A stretch of 64,000 nt of DNA from JBELHR01 sp042091275 (GTDB lineage Bacteria > Bacteroidota > Bacteroidia > Flavobacteriales > Flavobacteriaceae): NCBI GenBank assembly GCA_042091275.1, contig JBELHR010000010.1, forward strand, positions 4,272 to 68,271. The letters run 5' to 3'. The notes beneath the pieces are model-generated. The model saw only the letters and a list, made by a program, of their open reading frames with translations, was not told where the DNA came from and did no database searches. This document shows positions 36,489 through 44,407 of this stretch, piece after piece. The position numbers were made by a program, and so were the translations under genes. How positions within the stretch are numbered: the first letter of the stretch is position 1; each line of letters opens with the position of its first letter.

Positions 36489-37308
36489 TTAGCCTGCTAC
36501 CGCATTTATGACAATAATTAGAATTTTCTAGATGCTTGTCCTCCATACAAGTCGGACAATGTTCTGAGTTCAAGTGGGACTCCTGTTGGTTTTGACTTAT
36601 TTCAGCTCCAATAATACCAGTGGGAACTGCGATAATACCATAACCCATAATCATTACCAAAGAGGCGATGAGTTGACCTAGGAGAGTAGACGGTGCTATA
36701 TCTCCGTAGCCCACTGTAGTTAAGGTTACAATAGCCCAATAAATACTTTTTGGTATGGAAGTAAAATCGTGCTTTGGTCCCTCGATAAGATACATCAGCG
36801 TACCCAATATTATCGTTAAAATCAAAACAGAAAATAAGAAAACCGCAATCTTGGCTCTAGATTTATGTAAGGATACCATCAAAGTATTTGAAGCTCCGAC
36901 ATAACGTCCGAGTTTTAAGATTCTAAAGACTCTTAGCAGTCGAAGGGCTCTAAGGGTTGTGAGAGCATATGCTCCGGGAATAAATAGGCTTATGTATTTT
37001 GGAAGTGTAGATAACAAATCAATAATTCCATAGAAACTAAGCACATACTTTAAAGGCTTTTTGACGCATACTATTCGCAAAATATATTCAGCCGTAAAAA
37101 ATAGGGTGATTACCCATTCTACGTATTCAAAAAGTTTGGAATATTTTGCATAAATACTCGCTACACTTTCGAGCATTACCAATAGAACAGAGGCCAATAT
37201 TGCCAAGAGAAGTATTACGTCGAATAGCTTACCCTTTGGAGTATCTGTCTCATAGATGACCTCGTGAACTTGAGATCTCCAAGATCTATTGTTCTTCTTC
37301 GGCTCCAA
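36481..37308 (-). CDS. Voltage-gated potassium channel-like protein with C-terminal zinc ribbon
   Basis: This 275-residue six-segment channel has S1-S3 (about 28-110), an S4 helix with regular arginines (LRALRLLRVFRILKLGR, 119-135), a pore with filter TTVGYGD (197-203) and S6 (about 210-235). The tail carries C251-x2-C254 and C266-x2-C269, a zinc-ribbon-like module. Potassium selectivity is inferred from the filter. It overlaps miaA by 8 nt and the exonuclease gene by 23 nt, so it is firmly embedded in a housekeeping operon. Confidence 0.9.
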   Translation of the reverse strand: MEPKKNNRSWRSQVHEVIYETDTPKGKLFDVILLLAILASVLLVMLESVASIYAKYSKLFEYVEWVITLFFTAEYILRIVCVKKPLKYVLSFYGIIDLLSTLPKYISLFIPGAYALTTLRALRLLRVFRILKLGRYVGASNTLMVSLHKSRAKIAVFLFSVLILTIILGTLMYLIEGPKHDFTSIPKSIYWAIVTLTTVGYGDIAPSTLLGQLIASLVMIMGYGIIAVPTGIIGAEISQNQQESHLNSEHCPTCMEDKHLENSNYCHKCGSRLNE

Positions 37309-38383
37309 ATCTTATTAATTTTAAAGGTTGATAGTCCTCGAGGTAGTTCTTTACAATTTTGCGAGCAGATGGACTGTCTTCAATGAGACTCAGCTTGCTT
37401 TTAAGAGATTCTGGATCTGCTAATTGAAATGCTAAATCTACAAAGCAATAGCCGTGAATTTCTTCATTTTCAATATATAAAACTCCTCTTTCCTCTATAG
37501 TTCTTCCCTTATCTACAATTAAAAAATTTGGATTGTTAAAGTGTTCCTCCCGATAATTGTTCTTAGGTTTTCTATTGTATTTTGGTTTGTGAATAAGGAG
37601 TTCTTCGTTATATTTAAGATTAGATATCAAGGGGTTTCCAGTCCGATCAAAGCTTATAGAACTGACGAGTTTTTGTAGTTCAAGAGCTCTTTTTGATTTC
37701 TTTACAAAAATATTATTGACTCCTTTTTTTAAGTTTTTCGCCTTACCCATATAAATTATGGAACCATTACTTCTGTGCAGATAAAATATGCCCATCTTGG
37801 GTGGTACCTTATCCAAAAGGCGATCTAGTTTTGGTTTTATATCCGTCTCTATATTACTCTGTATGGTTTGAATCAGAATTTCTTTTTTTAAATCCTTTTC
37901 CAATAATAATTTGAACAATTTCACTGTGGCAAGAGCATCTCCATTTGCGCGATGCCTCTCTGTCATTGGTATTCCCAAGTTTTTGCAGAGTTTACCAAGT
38001 GAATAGGAGTCCTTGTCCGGTAATAGTTTGCGGCTCAATTCCACGGTACAAAGCGTATTCCTCTTGTAATTATAACCTAGGTTTTTAAAACTGTTTTTTA
38101 ATATTCTATAGTCAAAATCCGAATTGTGGGCAACCAAAACCGCATCTGAAGAAATTTCGACAATACGCTTGGCTACTTCGTGAAACTTTGGAGCAGATTT
38201 AACCATTTTGTTGTTTATACCAGTCAGTTTGACAACAAATGGCTGAATTTCCTTTTCAGGATTTATTAAAGATATAAAACTATCGACTACTTCATGCCCG
38301 TCAAAACGGTGCATAGCAATCTCTGTGATTCCCTCTTCATTGAATTTTCCTCCAGTAGTTTCAATATCAATTATAACGTACAT
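37286..38383 (-). CDS. DnaQ-like 3'-5' exonuclease fused to GIY-YIG domain
   Basis: In this 365-residue protein the N-terminal DEDDh exonuclease has D6 and E8 (IDIETTG), D89 (HNSDFDYRIL), H144 and D149 (ERHRANGDALATVKLF). A UvrC-like GIY-YIG domain follows: G198-IFY and I210-Y211-M-G213-KAKNLKKG. GIY is replaced by GIF, yet the second tyrosine and glycine are kept. This epsilon/GIY-YIG fusion resembles repair proteins related to Cho. A role in DNA repair is inferred. It ends 23 nt inside the ion channel gene and starts at the yggS stop. Confidence 0.87.
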   Translation of the reverse strand: MYVIIDIETTGGKFNEEGITEIAMHRFDGHEVVDSFISLINPEKEIQPFVVKLTGINNKMVKSAPKFHEVAKRIVEISSDAVLVAHNSDFDYRILKNSFKNLGYNYKRNTLCTVELSRKLLPDKDSYSLGKLCKNLGIPMTERHRANGDALATVKLFKLLLEKDLKKEILIQTIQSNIETDIKPKLDRLLDKVPPKMGIFYLHRSNGSIIYMGKAKNLKKGVNNIFVKKSKRALELQKLVSSISFDRTGNPLISNLKYNEELLIHKPKYNRKPKNNYREEHFNNPNFLIVDKGRTIEERGVLYIENEEIHGYCFVDLAFQLADPESLKSKLSLIEDSPSARKIVKNYLEDYQPLKLIRFGAEEEQ

Positions 38384-39045
38384 TAAATGCTGTAGTTTCT
38401 TAAACCAAATATTGCAGAGCCCACACGAATCATATTACTTCCTTGGTCAAGAGCGAGTAAATAATCTCCGCTCATACCCATGGATAAGTATTCAAAGGTG
38501 GTGAACTCTTTTTTGTATTGGTCATAAAGTTGTTTCAATATACTAAATTCCTCGCGAACTATGTCTTGACTAGGATCGTTACTAGCCATGCCCATAAAAC
38601 CTTGGAAATTGACATTATCCAGCTCTAAGGTATTCAAAGTAGACATAAAATCCTCGAGTTCCTCTAAAGGTATACCAAATTTAGATTCTTCTCTAGCTAT
38701 TTTAACTTGGAGTAAAACGGAGATTTTTCGATCGTGCTTTAGGGCTTGTTTATTAATTTCTTTGAGAGTTTTTATAGAATCCACACCGTGAATTAACTCT
38801 ACAAATTCCGCCATATATTTGATCTTGTTGCGTTGAACATGACCTATCATATGCCAATGAATATCCTTTGGCAAAGCTTGCCATTTCTCGACCATCTCTT
38901 GGACCTTATTTTCTCCAAAAACACGCTGTCCTGCTCGGTAAGCTTCCTCGAGCGCACTTATTGGTTTCGTCTTTGAGACCGCGATCAAAACAACATCTTC
39001 CGATAATTTGCTCTGTATTTCTAAAAGATTCTTTTGGATACTCAT
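38383..39045 (-). CDS. YggS family PLP-binding protein
   Basis: This 220-residue homologue of the alanine racemase N-domain carries the PLP lysine K25 in LIAVSKTKP. FGENKVQEMVEKW, WHMIGHVQRNKIKYM and SMGMSGDYLLALDQGSNMIRVGSAIFG are family motifs. Members control PLP homeostasis and amino-acid pools without known catalysis. Serine biosynthesis genes that use PLP (serC) lie just upstream. It is separated from serA by 10 nt. Confidence 0.95.
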   Translation of the reverse strand: MSIQKNLLEIQSKLSEDVVLIAVSKTKPISALEEAYRAGQRVFGENKVQEMVEKWQALPKDIHWHMIGHVQRNKIKYMAEFVELIHGVDSIKTLKEINKQALKHDRKISVLLQVKIAREESKFGIPLEELEDFMSTLNTLELDNVNFQGFMGMASNDPSQDIVREEFSILKQLYDQYKKEFTTFEYLSMGMSGDYLLALDQGSNMIRVGSAIFGLRNYSI

Positions 39046-39055
39046 TTCTCGACTT

Positions 39056-40012
39056 CTATATGGTTTTACTGATCGCTATTATCTTTTCAGCAAGTTCAAT
39101 ACCCACACGGCTTTGCGCTTCTTCTGTTGCTGCCCCAATATGTGGACTCAAGGAAATATGAGGATGCATTAAAATTTGAATGGCTGGTTTAGGTTCATTT
39201 TCAAAAACATCTAATCCAGCAAAGGCGATTTGATCCTTGTTTAAAGCTTCTATCAAGGCTACCTCATCTACTACACCTCCACGAGATGCATTGATTAAGA
39301 TGGCGTTGTTTTTCATCATTTCAAACTCTGCACTTCCTATTAGGTAATCCTCTTGAGACGGAACGTGAAGAGAGATAAAATCCGCTTCTTTCAAAACAGT
39401 TTCCTTATCTGTAGATTCTATATTGACTGACACTTTCTGACCGTCAAAAAAACTTAGTTCTATATCTACTTCAGATATAAAGGGATCAAAAGCAATTACT
39501 TTCATTCCCATGGCATAAGCGATTTTTGCAGTAGCCTGACCGATTTGACCAAGGCCTAAAATACCCATGGTCTTTCCTTTTAATTCGCGTCCTCCGGCGT
39601 ATGCTTTTTTTAATTGCTTAAAGGAAGAATCTCCTTCTAGAGGCATACTTCTGTTAGATTCGTGAAGGTATCTGTTCAATCCCATCAAATGAGCAAAAAC
39701 AAGTTCTGCAACAGAATTGGACGACGCCATAGGAGTATTGATAACTTCAACTCCAGCCTCACGGATATCATCTACATCGATATTATCCATTCCGACACCA
39801 CCACGCGCGACAATTTTTATACTTGGACAATTGTCGATTAAATGAGCTCTAACCTCGGTATTACTTCTGACAATTAGAACGTCAATTCCCTCTTGATTTA
39901 TAAAATTTTCTAGTTGTTCCTGAGCTACATGGGTCAAATTAACTTCCATCCCGGCATCGGTCAGTAAATCTATTCCTGCCGGCGACATCCCATCATTTGC
40001 TAATATTTTCAT
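39056..40012 (-). CDS. serA: D-3-phosphoglycerate dehydrogenase
   Basis: This 318-residue enzyme oxidises 3-phosphoglycerate in the first step of serine synthesis. It is a short form without the C-terminal ACT regulatory domain. The NAD site is GILGLGQIGQATA (G153-x-G155-x2-G158). Catalytic R244 (NASRGGVVDE), E273 and H291 (LSPHIGAATEEAQ) are present. It lies 3 nt downstream of serC, and that pairing decides the name over other 2-hydroxyacid dehydrogenases. Serine feedback control is not expected without an ACT domain. Confidence 0.92.
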   Translation of the reverse strand: MKILANDGMSPAGIDLLTDAGMEVNLTHVAQEQLENFINQEGIDVLIVRSNTEVRAHLIDNCPSIKIVARGGVGMDNIDVDDIREAGVEVINTPMASSNSVAELVFAHLMGLNRYLHESNRSMPLEGDSSFKQLKKAYAGGRELKGKTMGILGLGQIGQATAKIAYAMGMKVIAFDPFISEVDIELSFFDGQKVSVNIESTDKETVLKEADFISLHVPSQEDYLIGSAEFEMMKNNAILINASRGGVVDEVALIEALNKDQIAFAGLDVFENEPKPAIQILMHPHISLSPHIGAATEEAQSRVGIELAEKIIAISKTI

Positions 40013-40015
40013 CTT

Positions 40016-41071
40016 CTAAAGTTGTTTCATTGTTTTTACTAAAGCTTGCACGCTTTCTAATGGAAGGGCATTGTACATGCTTGCGCGATATCCTCCCACC
40101 GAGCGGTGTCCTTTCAGGCCACTGATACCATTTTCTTCGCATAAAAGGTCAAAACGCTCTCTATCGGCATCATCACTCAAGTCAAAGGTCGCATTCATAG
40201 TGGAACGATCCTCGGTTGCAGCGATTCCCTTAAACTTTGGGTTATTGTCAATTTCGGTATACAGGGCTTTGGCTTTTTCATTATTTACCTTCTCTATGGC
40301 ATCCACACCACCATTTTCCTTCAGCCATTCCAAGGTTAGCATCGAGGTGTAGACCGCAAATACAGGAGGTGTGTTAAACATGGATTCTTTATCGATATGC
40401 GTTGCGTAGTCCAACATCGAAGGAATAGTTCTGCCTGTTTTCCCCAAGGCGTTTTTTTTGACAATGACCAAGGTTGTACCTGCAGGTCCCATATTTTTCT
40501 GAGCACCAGCATAAATCAAATCAAAATCGCTAACATTTATTTTTTTGGAAAAAATATCCGAACTCATATCGCAAATCAAAGCATTTTGATGTTTTGGAAA
40601 TTCCTTGAATTGAGTTCCGAATATGGTGTTATTTGAGGTGAAATGAAGATATGCAGCATCCGAATCTACCTCATAAGACTTTGGTATATAATTGTAATTC
40701 GAATCTTTTGAGCTCGCTGCAACCTGAACTTCCCCATAGATTTTCGCTTCTTTTATGGCCTTGGCACTCCAAGTCCCTGTGTCCAAATAAGCTGCTTTCC
40801 CATCTAAGGGTAAAAAGTTTAGGGTAGCCATCAAGAATTCTAGACTAGCGCCACCTTGAAGAAAGAGTATTTCATGAGAATCCGGCACTTGTAAAAGCTC
40901 TCTGACTAAAGATTTAGCCTTGTCCATAACTGCTACAAAACTTTTGGATCTATGTGAAATCTCAATGAGGGAAAGGCCTAAATTGTCAAAATTTATAAGA
41001 GAATCAGATGCTTTCTTTAAAACATCTTGCGGAAGAATACATGGTCCCGCACTAAAATTGTGAATTTTCAT
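40016..41071 (-). CDS. serC: Phosphoserine aminotransferase
   Basis: This 351-residue PLP enzyme converts 3-phosphohydroxypyruvate to phosphoserine. The ATG at 41071-41069 (MKIHNFSAGPCILPQDVL) is chosen because the family starts with NFSAGP and a TACCTTTG box lies just before it; an upstream in-frame ATG would add 19 unrelated residues. The PLP lysine is K192 in YAGAQKNMGPAG. The ending GGYRASMYNALPLESVQALVKTMKQL is typical. It forms an operon with serA. Confidence 0.96.
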   Translation of the reverse strand: MKIHNFSAGPCILPQDVLKKASDSLINFDNLGLSLIEISHRSKSFVAVMDKAKSLVRELLQVPDSHEILFLQGGASLEFLMATLNFLPLDGKAAYLDTGTWSAKAIKEAKIYGEVQVAASSKDSNYNYIPKSYEVDSDAAYLHFTSNNTIFGTQFKEFPKHQNALICDMSSDIFSKKINVSDFDLIYAGAQKNMGPAGTTLVIVKKNALGKTGRTIPSMLDYATHIDKESMFNTPPVFAVYTSMLTLEWLKENGGVDAIEKVNNEKAKALYTEIDNNPKFKGIAATEDRSTMNATFDLSDDADRERFDLLCEENGISGLKGHRSVGGYRASMYNALPLESVQALVKTMKQL

Positions 41072-41077
41072 AATTGT

Positions 41078-41085
41078 CAAAGGTA
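41078..41085 (-). promoter_or_regulatory. -7 box adjacent to serC start
   Basis: TACCTTTG on the minus strand ends 6 nt before the serC ATG. It lies in the 67-nt gap after the acyl-CoA reductase gene, so serC-serA may have their own near-leaderless promoter. Confidence 0.45.
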
Positions 41086-41138
41086 AAAAACAAATTTCCG
41101 TAAAAAATGTCAGTTGACAAACCGACAACTAATAAATA

Positions 41139-42203
41139 TCAACTTAGATTTTTCAAAAAATTAATAGTGTCAATCCCATCGGCATAGTCCTCGAGACCAG
41201 GTTTTTGGGCCAAACCAAAATTGATATAAGGCGATGTTTCGCCACCAACTACACATTGAATTCTATCCTTGTTCTGATCTAAGTGTTCATGCAGTTCTTC
41301 TTGACTGTCGTAGAATTCATAGAATACAGTAGCAATTGGTGAACTGAAATTTCGGTCTTCTTTGAGAAGAACAAAACCATTTTCTAGCATATTTTTACTT
41401 TGACTCATCAAAAAAACTGCTTTGTTATAATCAAAGTTATTCATGTATCTCTGGTTATTTGTCAAATCTTTAAAATCGTAGAGCGCTTTAAATAACTTGT
41501 CAAAATCATAATCCCTCGGGACATAGATTTTTGATACGTTTCGACAACCAAGACCAAAATATTGAAAGATGTCATCTCCTAAACTCACTAATTCCTTTGG
41601 GGATTCGTTACCAGATAACACCGCTACAGAATTTCGGTTGTGTCGAATAATATTTGGGTATTTTCCAAAATAATAATCAAAATATCTAGAGGTATTGTCG
41701 CTACCTGTAGCAATAACTGCATCGTATTCACTCAATTCTTTGTCAACGATTTCAATTTTGTCCTTAAAATCAGAGTTTTGAGTTTTTAAAAATCTTGCAA
41801 TCATCGGGATAAAATGACAATCGTTAGAAGATAATTTGATTTGAATTTTGTGTCCAGAGACTAACACACTGAGGAAATCGTGAAATCCCACCAAAGGAAT
41901 ATTACCAGCCATGATAACGGCGATAGTTTGTATTACAGCGGGATTATCTTCCATATCGTAGGGATCTAACCACTTGTCTAAACTGCTTTTTTTCAAGGCA
42001 TTAGACCAGTTCTCAAGGGAGAAATAAATCTGATTTTTATCAAACCAAGGATTGGTTTCTTGAGCTCTCTTTATTAACATCTCGAAGGGCTCTTTAAAGT
42101 CTGCATTGAGGGGTAAATTGCGTTCTTCAAAACCAGATTCGCTGAACTGGCTTAAAAATAGACCTAAAGTCTCGAAACTTTCTATACGTTTTGCTAAGGA
42201 CAT
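41139..42203 (-). CDS. Acyl-CoA reductase (LuxC family)
   Basis: This 354-residue protein matches the LuxC branch of aldehyde-dehydrogenase-like acyl-CoA reductases. NADPH-site-like AVIMAGNIPLVGFHDFL (95-111), IATGSDNTSRYFDYYF and the catalytic cysteine C220 in YFGLGCRNVSKIYVP are visible. It would reduce fatty acyl-CoA to aldehyde. No luxA, luxB or luxE genes are nearby, so bioluminescence is not implied. The arrangement, divergent from a ferredoxin and followed by serC, recurs in Flavobacteria, but the cellular role is unclear. Confidence 0.85.
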   Translation of the reverse strand: MSLAKRIESFETLGLFLSQFSESGFEERNLPLNADFKEPFEMLIKRAQETNPWFDKNQIYFSLENWSNALKKSSLDKWLDPYDMEDNPAVIQTIAVIMAGNIPLVGFHDFLSVLVSGHKIQIKLSSNDCHFIPMIARFLKTQNSDFKDKIEIVDKELSEYDAVIATGSDNTSRYFDYYFGKYPNIIRHNRNSVAVLSGNESPKELVSLGDDIFQYFGLGCRNVSKIYVPRDYDFDKLFKALYDFKDLTNNQRYMNNFDYNKAVFLMSQSKNMLENGFVLLKEDRNFSSPIATVFYEFYDSQEELHEHLDQNKDRIQCVVGGETSPYINFGLAQKPGLEDYADGIDTINFLKNLS

Positions 42204-42207
42204 TGAT

Positions 42208-42235
42208 TTGTTTTACAAAGTTTTGTTTATTTTTG
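42208..42235 (+). promoter_or_regulatory. Promoter of the ferredoxin gene
   Basis: TTG at 42208-42210, a 17-nt spacer and TATTTTTG at 42228-42235 fit the Bacteroidota -33/-7 promoter. The leader to the ATG at 42262 is about 22 nt. Confidence 0.6.
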
Positions 42236-42261
42236 TCATGCAAATTTAATCAAAATAAACG

Positions 42262-42612
42262 ATGGCAATAATTATAACTGATGAATGTATTAATTGCGGG
42301 GCTTGTGAACCGGAATGTCCAAATAATGCAATTTACGAAGGTGCCGAAGATTGGAGATATGCAGATGGTACTGAACTGAGCGGAAACATCGTTCTTCCAT
42401 CGGGTACTCAATCTGATGCAGACGAAGATCAGGAGGCTATTAGCGATGATGTCTATTATATAGTTCCAGACAAATGCACAGAGTGTAAAGGATTTCACGA
42501 TGAACCACAATGTGCTGCGGTTTGCCCAGTAGATTGTTGTGTTCCCGACGAAGATGTTGTGGAGACAGAGGAAGAGCTTTTGTCAAAACAGCGATTCTTG
42601 CACAAAGAATAG
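42262..42612 (+). CDS. 2[4Fe-4S] ferredoxin
   Basis: This 116-residue bacterial ferredoxin has cluster motifs C9-x2-C12-x2-C15-x3-C19-P and C72-x2-C75-x8-C84-x3-C88-P. A loop of about 45 residues, rich in acidic side chains, separates the two halves. It would carry low-potential electrons; the partner is unknown. It is divergent from the acyl-CoA reductase, a conserved Bacteroidota arrangement. A strong terminator follows, so it is a single-gene unit. Confidence 0.93.
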   Translation: MAIIITDECINCGACEPECPNNAIYEGAEDWRYADGTELSGNIVLPSGTQSDADEDQEAISDDVYYIVPDKCTECKGFHDEPQCAAVCPVDCCVPDEDVVETEEELLSKQRFLHKE

Positions 42613-42632
42613 TTTTTTAAGATAATATTGAA

Positions 42633-42667
42633 AGAGCCCTTTGTTTTAGCAGAGGGCTCTTTTTTTT
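42633..42667 (+). terminator. Intrinsic terminator after ferredoxin
   Basis: The 8-bp stem AGAGCCCT (42633-42640) / AGGGCTCT (42653-42660) with a 12-nt loop is followed by T7. Confidence 0.9.
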
Positions 42668-42690
42668 ATATCTTGCAATAAACCAAATCT

Positions 42691-43662
42691 ATGAATTCAA
42701 GAAGGAAATTCCTCAAACTAAGCTCTCTTGCTAGTTTGTCTCTGGGCCTTGTTTCGGCTGTGCCAAAATCAAAACAAGTTCACTCTAAACCGGGAACACC
42801 AATTATGATTTCCACCTGGTCTCATGGCCTTCAGGCCAATGAAGCCGGATGGGAAGTGCTCTCCTCAGAAGGTTCTGGTTTAGACGCGATTGAACAAGCA
42901 GCTAGAGTTGTAGAATCCGATCCTGAAATTACGAGCGTCGGTATTGGTGGACTTCCTGATGCAAAGGGTTTCGTTACCCTCGATGCCTGTATAATGGATA
43001 AGAATTCATCTTGTGGTGCCGTTACCTTTTTACAAGACATTGAGAATCCTATCTCCGTGGCTAGAAAAGTTATGGAAGAAACTCCACATGTTATGCTCAG
43101 CGGAGAAGGTGCAAAGCAATTTGCTATCGACCAAGGATTCAAAACAAGGAATCTCTTGACAGATAATGCAAAGCGCGCTTGGAAAGAATGGAAGGCTAGT
43201 GGTGAGGAAAGATCTCGAGTAAATTCTGAGAATCACGATACTATCGGTTTGTTGGCTATGGATTCAGCAGGGGATATATACGGCGGCTGCACAACGAGTG
43301 GAATGGCTTTTAAGATGCACGGTCGGGTAGGAGATTCTCCGATTATCGGATCGGGTTTGTTTATTGATAACGAAGTAGGAGGTTGCACCGCTACTGGTGA
43401 AGGAGAAGCCATAATAAGAGCTTCCGGTAGCTCATCTGTTGTAGAATTGATGCGTTTGGGTTACAAACCGCAACAAGCCTGCGAAGAAGTAGTAAAAAGA
43501 ATTGTAAAACAGAATGCGGATTTGGCTAATTTACAGGTTGCCTTTTTAGCCATAAATAAATCAGGAGAGGTAGGTGCATGCAGTATTCATCCAGGATTTA
43601 ATTTTGCTTATAAGTCGAGTTTTAAAACGGTATTGTCCAATTCAAAATATATTATAGCATGA
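42691..43662 (+). CDS. N4-(beta-N-acetylglucosaminyl)-L-asparaginase with Tat signal
   Basis: This 323-residue N-terminal-nucleophile hydrolase has a twin-arginine leader (SRRKFLKLSSLASLSLG), so it is probably exported folded. The self-cleavage site is D183-T184 in NHDTIGLLAMD, T184 becoming the nucleophile. GGCTTSGMAFKMHGRVGDSPIIGSGLFID carries substrate-site motifs. The enzyme removes GlcNAc from Asn, the last step of N-glycoprotein breakdown. Its stop overlaps the cutC start (ATGA), so the two are translated together. Confidence 0.93.
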   Translation: MNSRRKFLKLSSLASLSLGLVSAVPKSKQVHSKPGTPIMISTWSHGLQANEAGWEVLSSEGSGLDAIEQAARVVESDPEITSVGIGGLPDAKGFVTLDACIMDKNSSCGAVTFLQDIENPISVARKVMEETPHVMLSGEGAKQFAIDQGFKTRNLLTDNAKRAWKEWKASGEERSRVNSENHDTIGLLAMDSAGDIYGGCTTSGMAFKMHGRVGDSPIIGSGLFIDNEVGGCTATGEGEAIIRASGSSSVVELMRLGYKPQQACEEVVKRIVKQNADLANLQVAFLAINKSGEVGACSIHPGFNFAYKSSFKTVLSNSKYIIA

Positions 43663-44351
43663 TTTTAGAGGCTTGTGTTCAAGAAATAGAAGAAGTAAAA
43701 TTTGCTGCAAAAAAAGGCTTTAGAAGAGTAGAATTGTGCAGCTCCTTGGAATCTGGAGGATTGACTCCATCCAAAGGGACCATCAAACATGCTTGTAAAA
43801 TTAAAGATATTGAGACCCATGTAATGATTCGTCCAAGAGCAGGTGATTTTTGCTATAATTTTGATGAAATAGCAATTATGAAGGCAGATATAAAAACCTG
43901 TCACAAAATGGGTGCTACAGGGGTAGTCTTTGGTATGCTCAACGAAAACGGGAAACTAGCTTTAGAAAATATACCATTGATACAATACGCGATATCCAAA
44001 GGTCTAGAGGTGACTTTTCACAGAGCATTTGATCTTATTTCGGATAAGGATGAAGCCGTGAGACAGCTGATCTCGTGGAATGTGAAACGCATATTAACCT
44101 CAGGTGGAGGAAGTAATATTATGGAGGGGATTGACGTGTTACAAGATCTTTCTGCTAACTACCGAGACCAGATAGAAATCACTGCAGGCAGTGGAGTAGA
44201 TGCGGATAATATTCATTTTTTAAATGCTGCTGGTATCAAAGCTATTCATTTTTCGATTTCCCGAGCAAGTAAATCAAACAACACCTTTGGATTTGGGTTT
44301 CAAAGGACCATAGACAGAGAGAAAGTTACTAGAATTTTAGAAGCGATTTAA
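43659..44351 (+). CDS. cutC: CutC family protein
   Basis: This 230-residue TIM-barrel protein has the conserved CutC motifs RVELCSSLESGGLTPS, VMIRPRAGDFCYNFDE, VTFHRAFDLI, ILTSGGG and ITAGSGV. The name comes from a proposed role in copper tolerance, which is disputed. Conserved Arg, His, Glu and Asp at the barrel mouth look like an enzyme site. The ATGA overlap with the glycosylasparaginase suggests a role in amino sugar or GlcNAc-Asn breakdown, which is inference only. No copper transport or copper-binding genes lie nearby. Confidence 0.9.
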   Translation: MILEACVQEIEEVKFAAKKGFRRVELCSSLESGGLTPSKGTIKHACKIKDIETHVMIRPRAGDFCYNFDEIAIMKADIKTCHKMGATGVVFGMLNENGKLALENIPLIQYAISKGLEVTFHRAFDLISDKDEAVRQLISWNVKRILTSGGGSNIMEGIDVLQDLSANYRDQIEITAGSGVDADNIHFLNAAGIKAIHFSISRASKSNNTFGFGFQRTIDREKVTRILEAI

Positions 44352-44355
44352 ACAG

Positions 44356-44388
44356 TTGTTTTTTTAATCAAAGGAAATACTATCTTTG
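44356..44388 (+). promoter_or_regulatory. Promoter of ychF
   Basis: TTG at 44356-44358, a 22-nt spacer and TATCTTTG at 44381-44388 match the Bacteroidota consensus. The ATG is 19 nt downstream of the -7 box. Confidence 0.65.
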
Positions 44389-44407
44389 CAGCCAAAATTA
44401 GATCGAA

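Noticed and set aside
41139..42203. Bioluminescence locus from the LuxC-like gene
   Set aside because: No luciferase or LuxE genes are near; LuxC-type reductases are common in non-luminous Bacteroidota.
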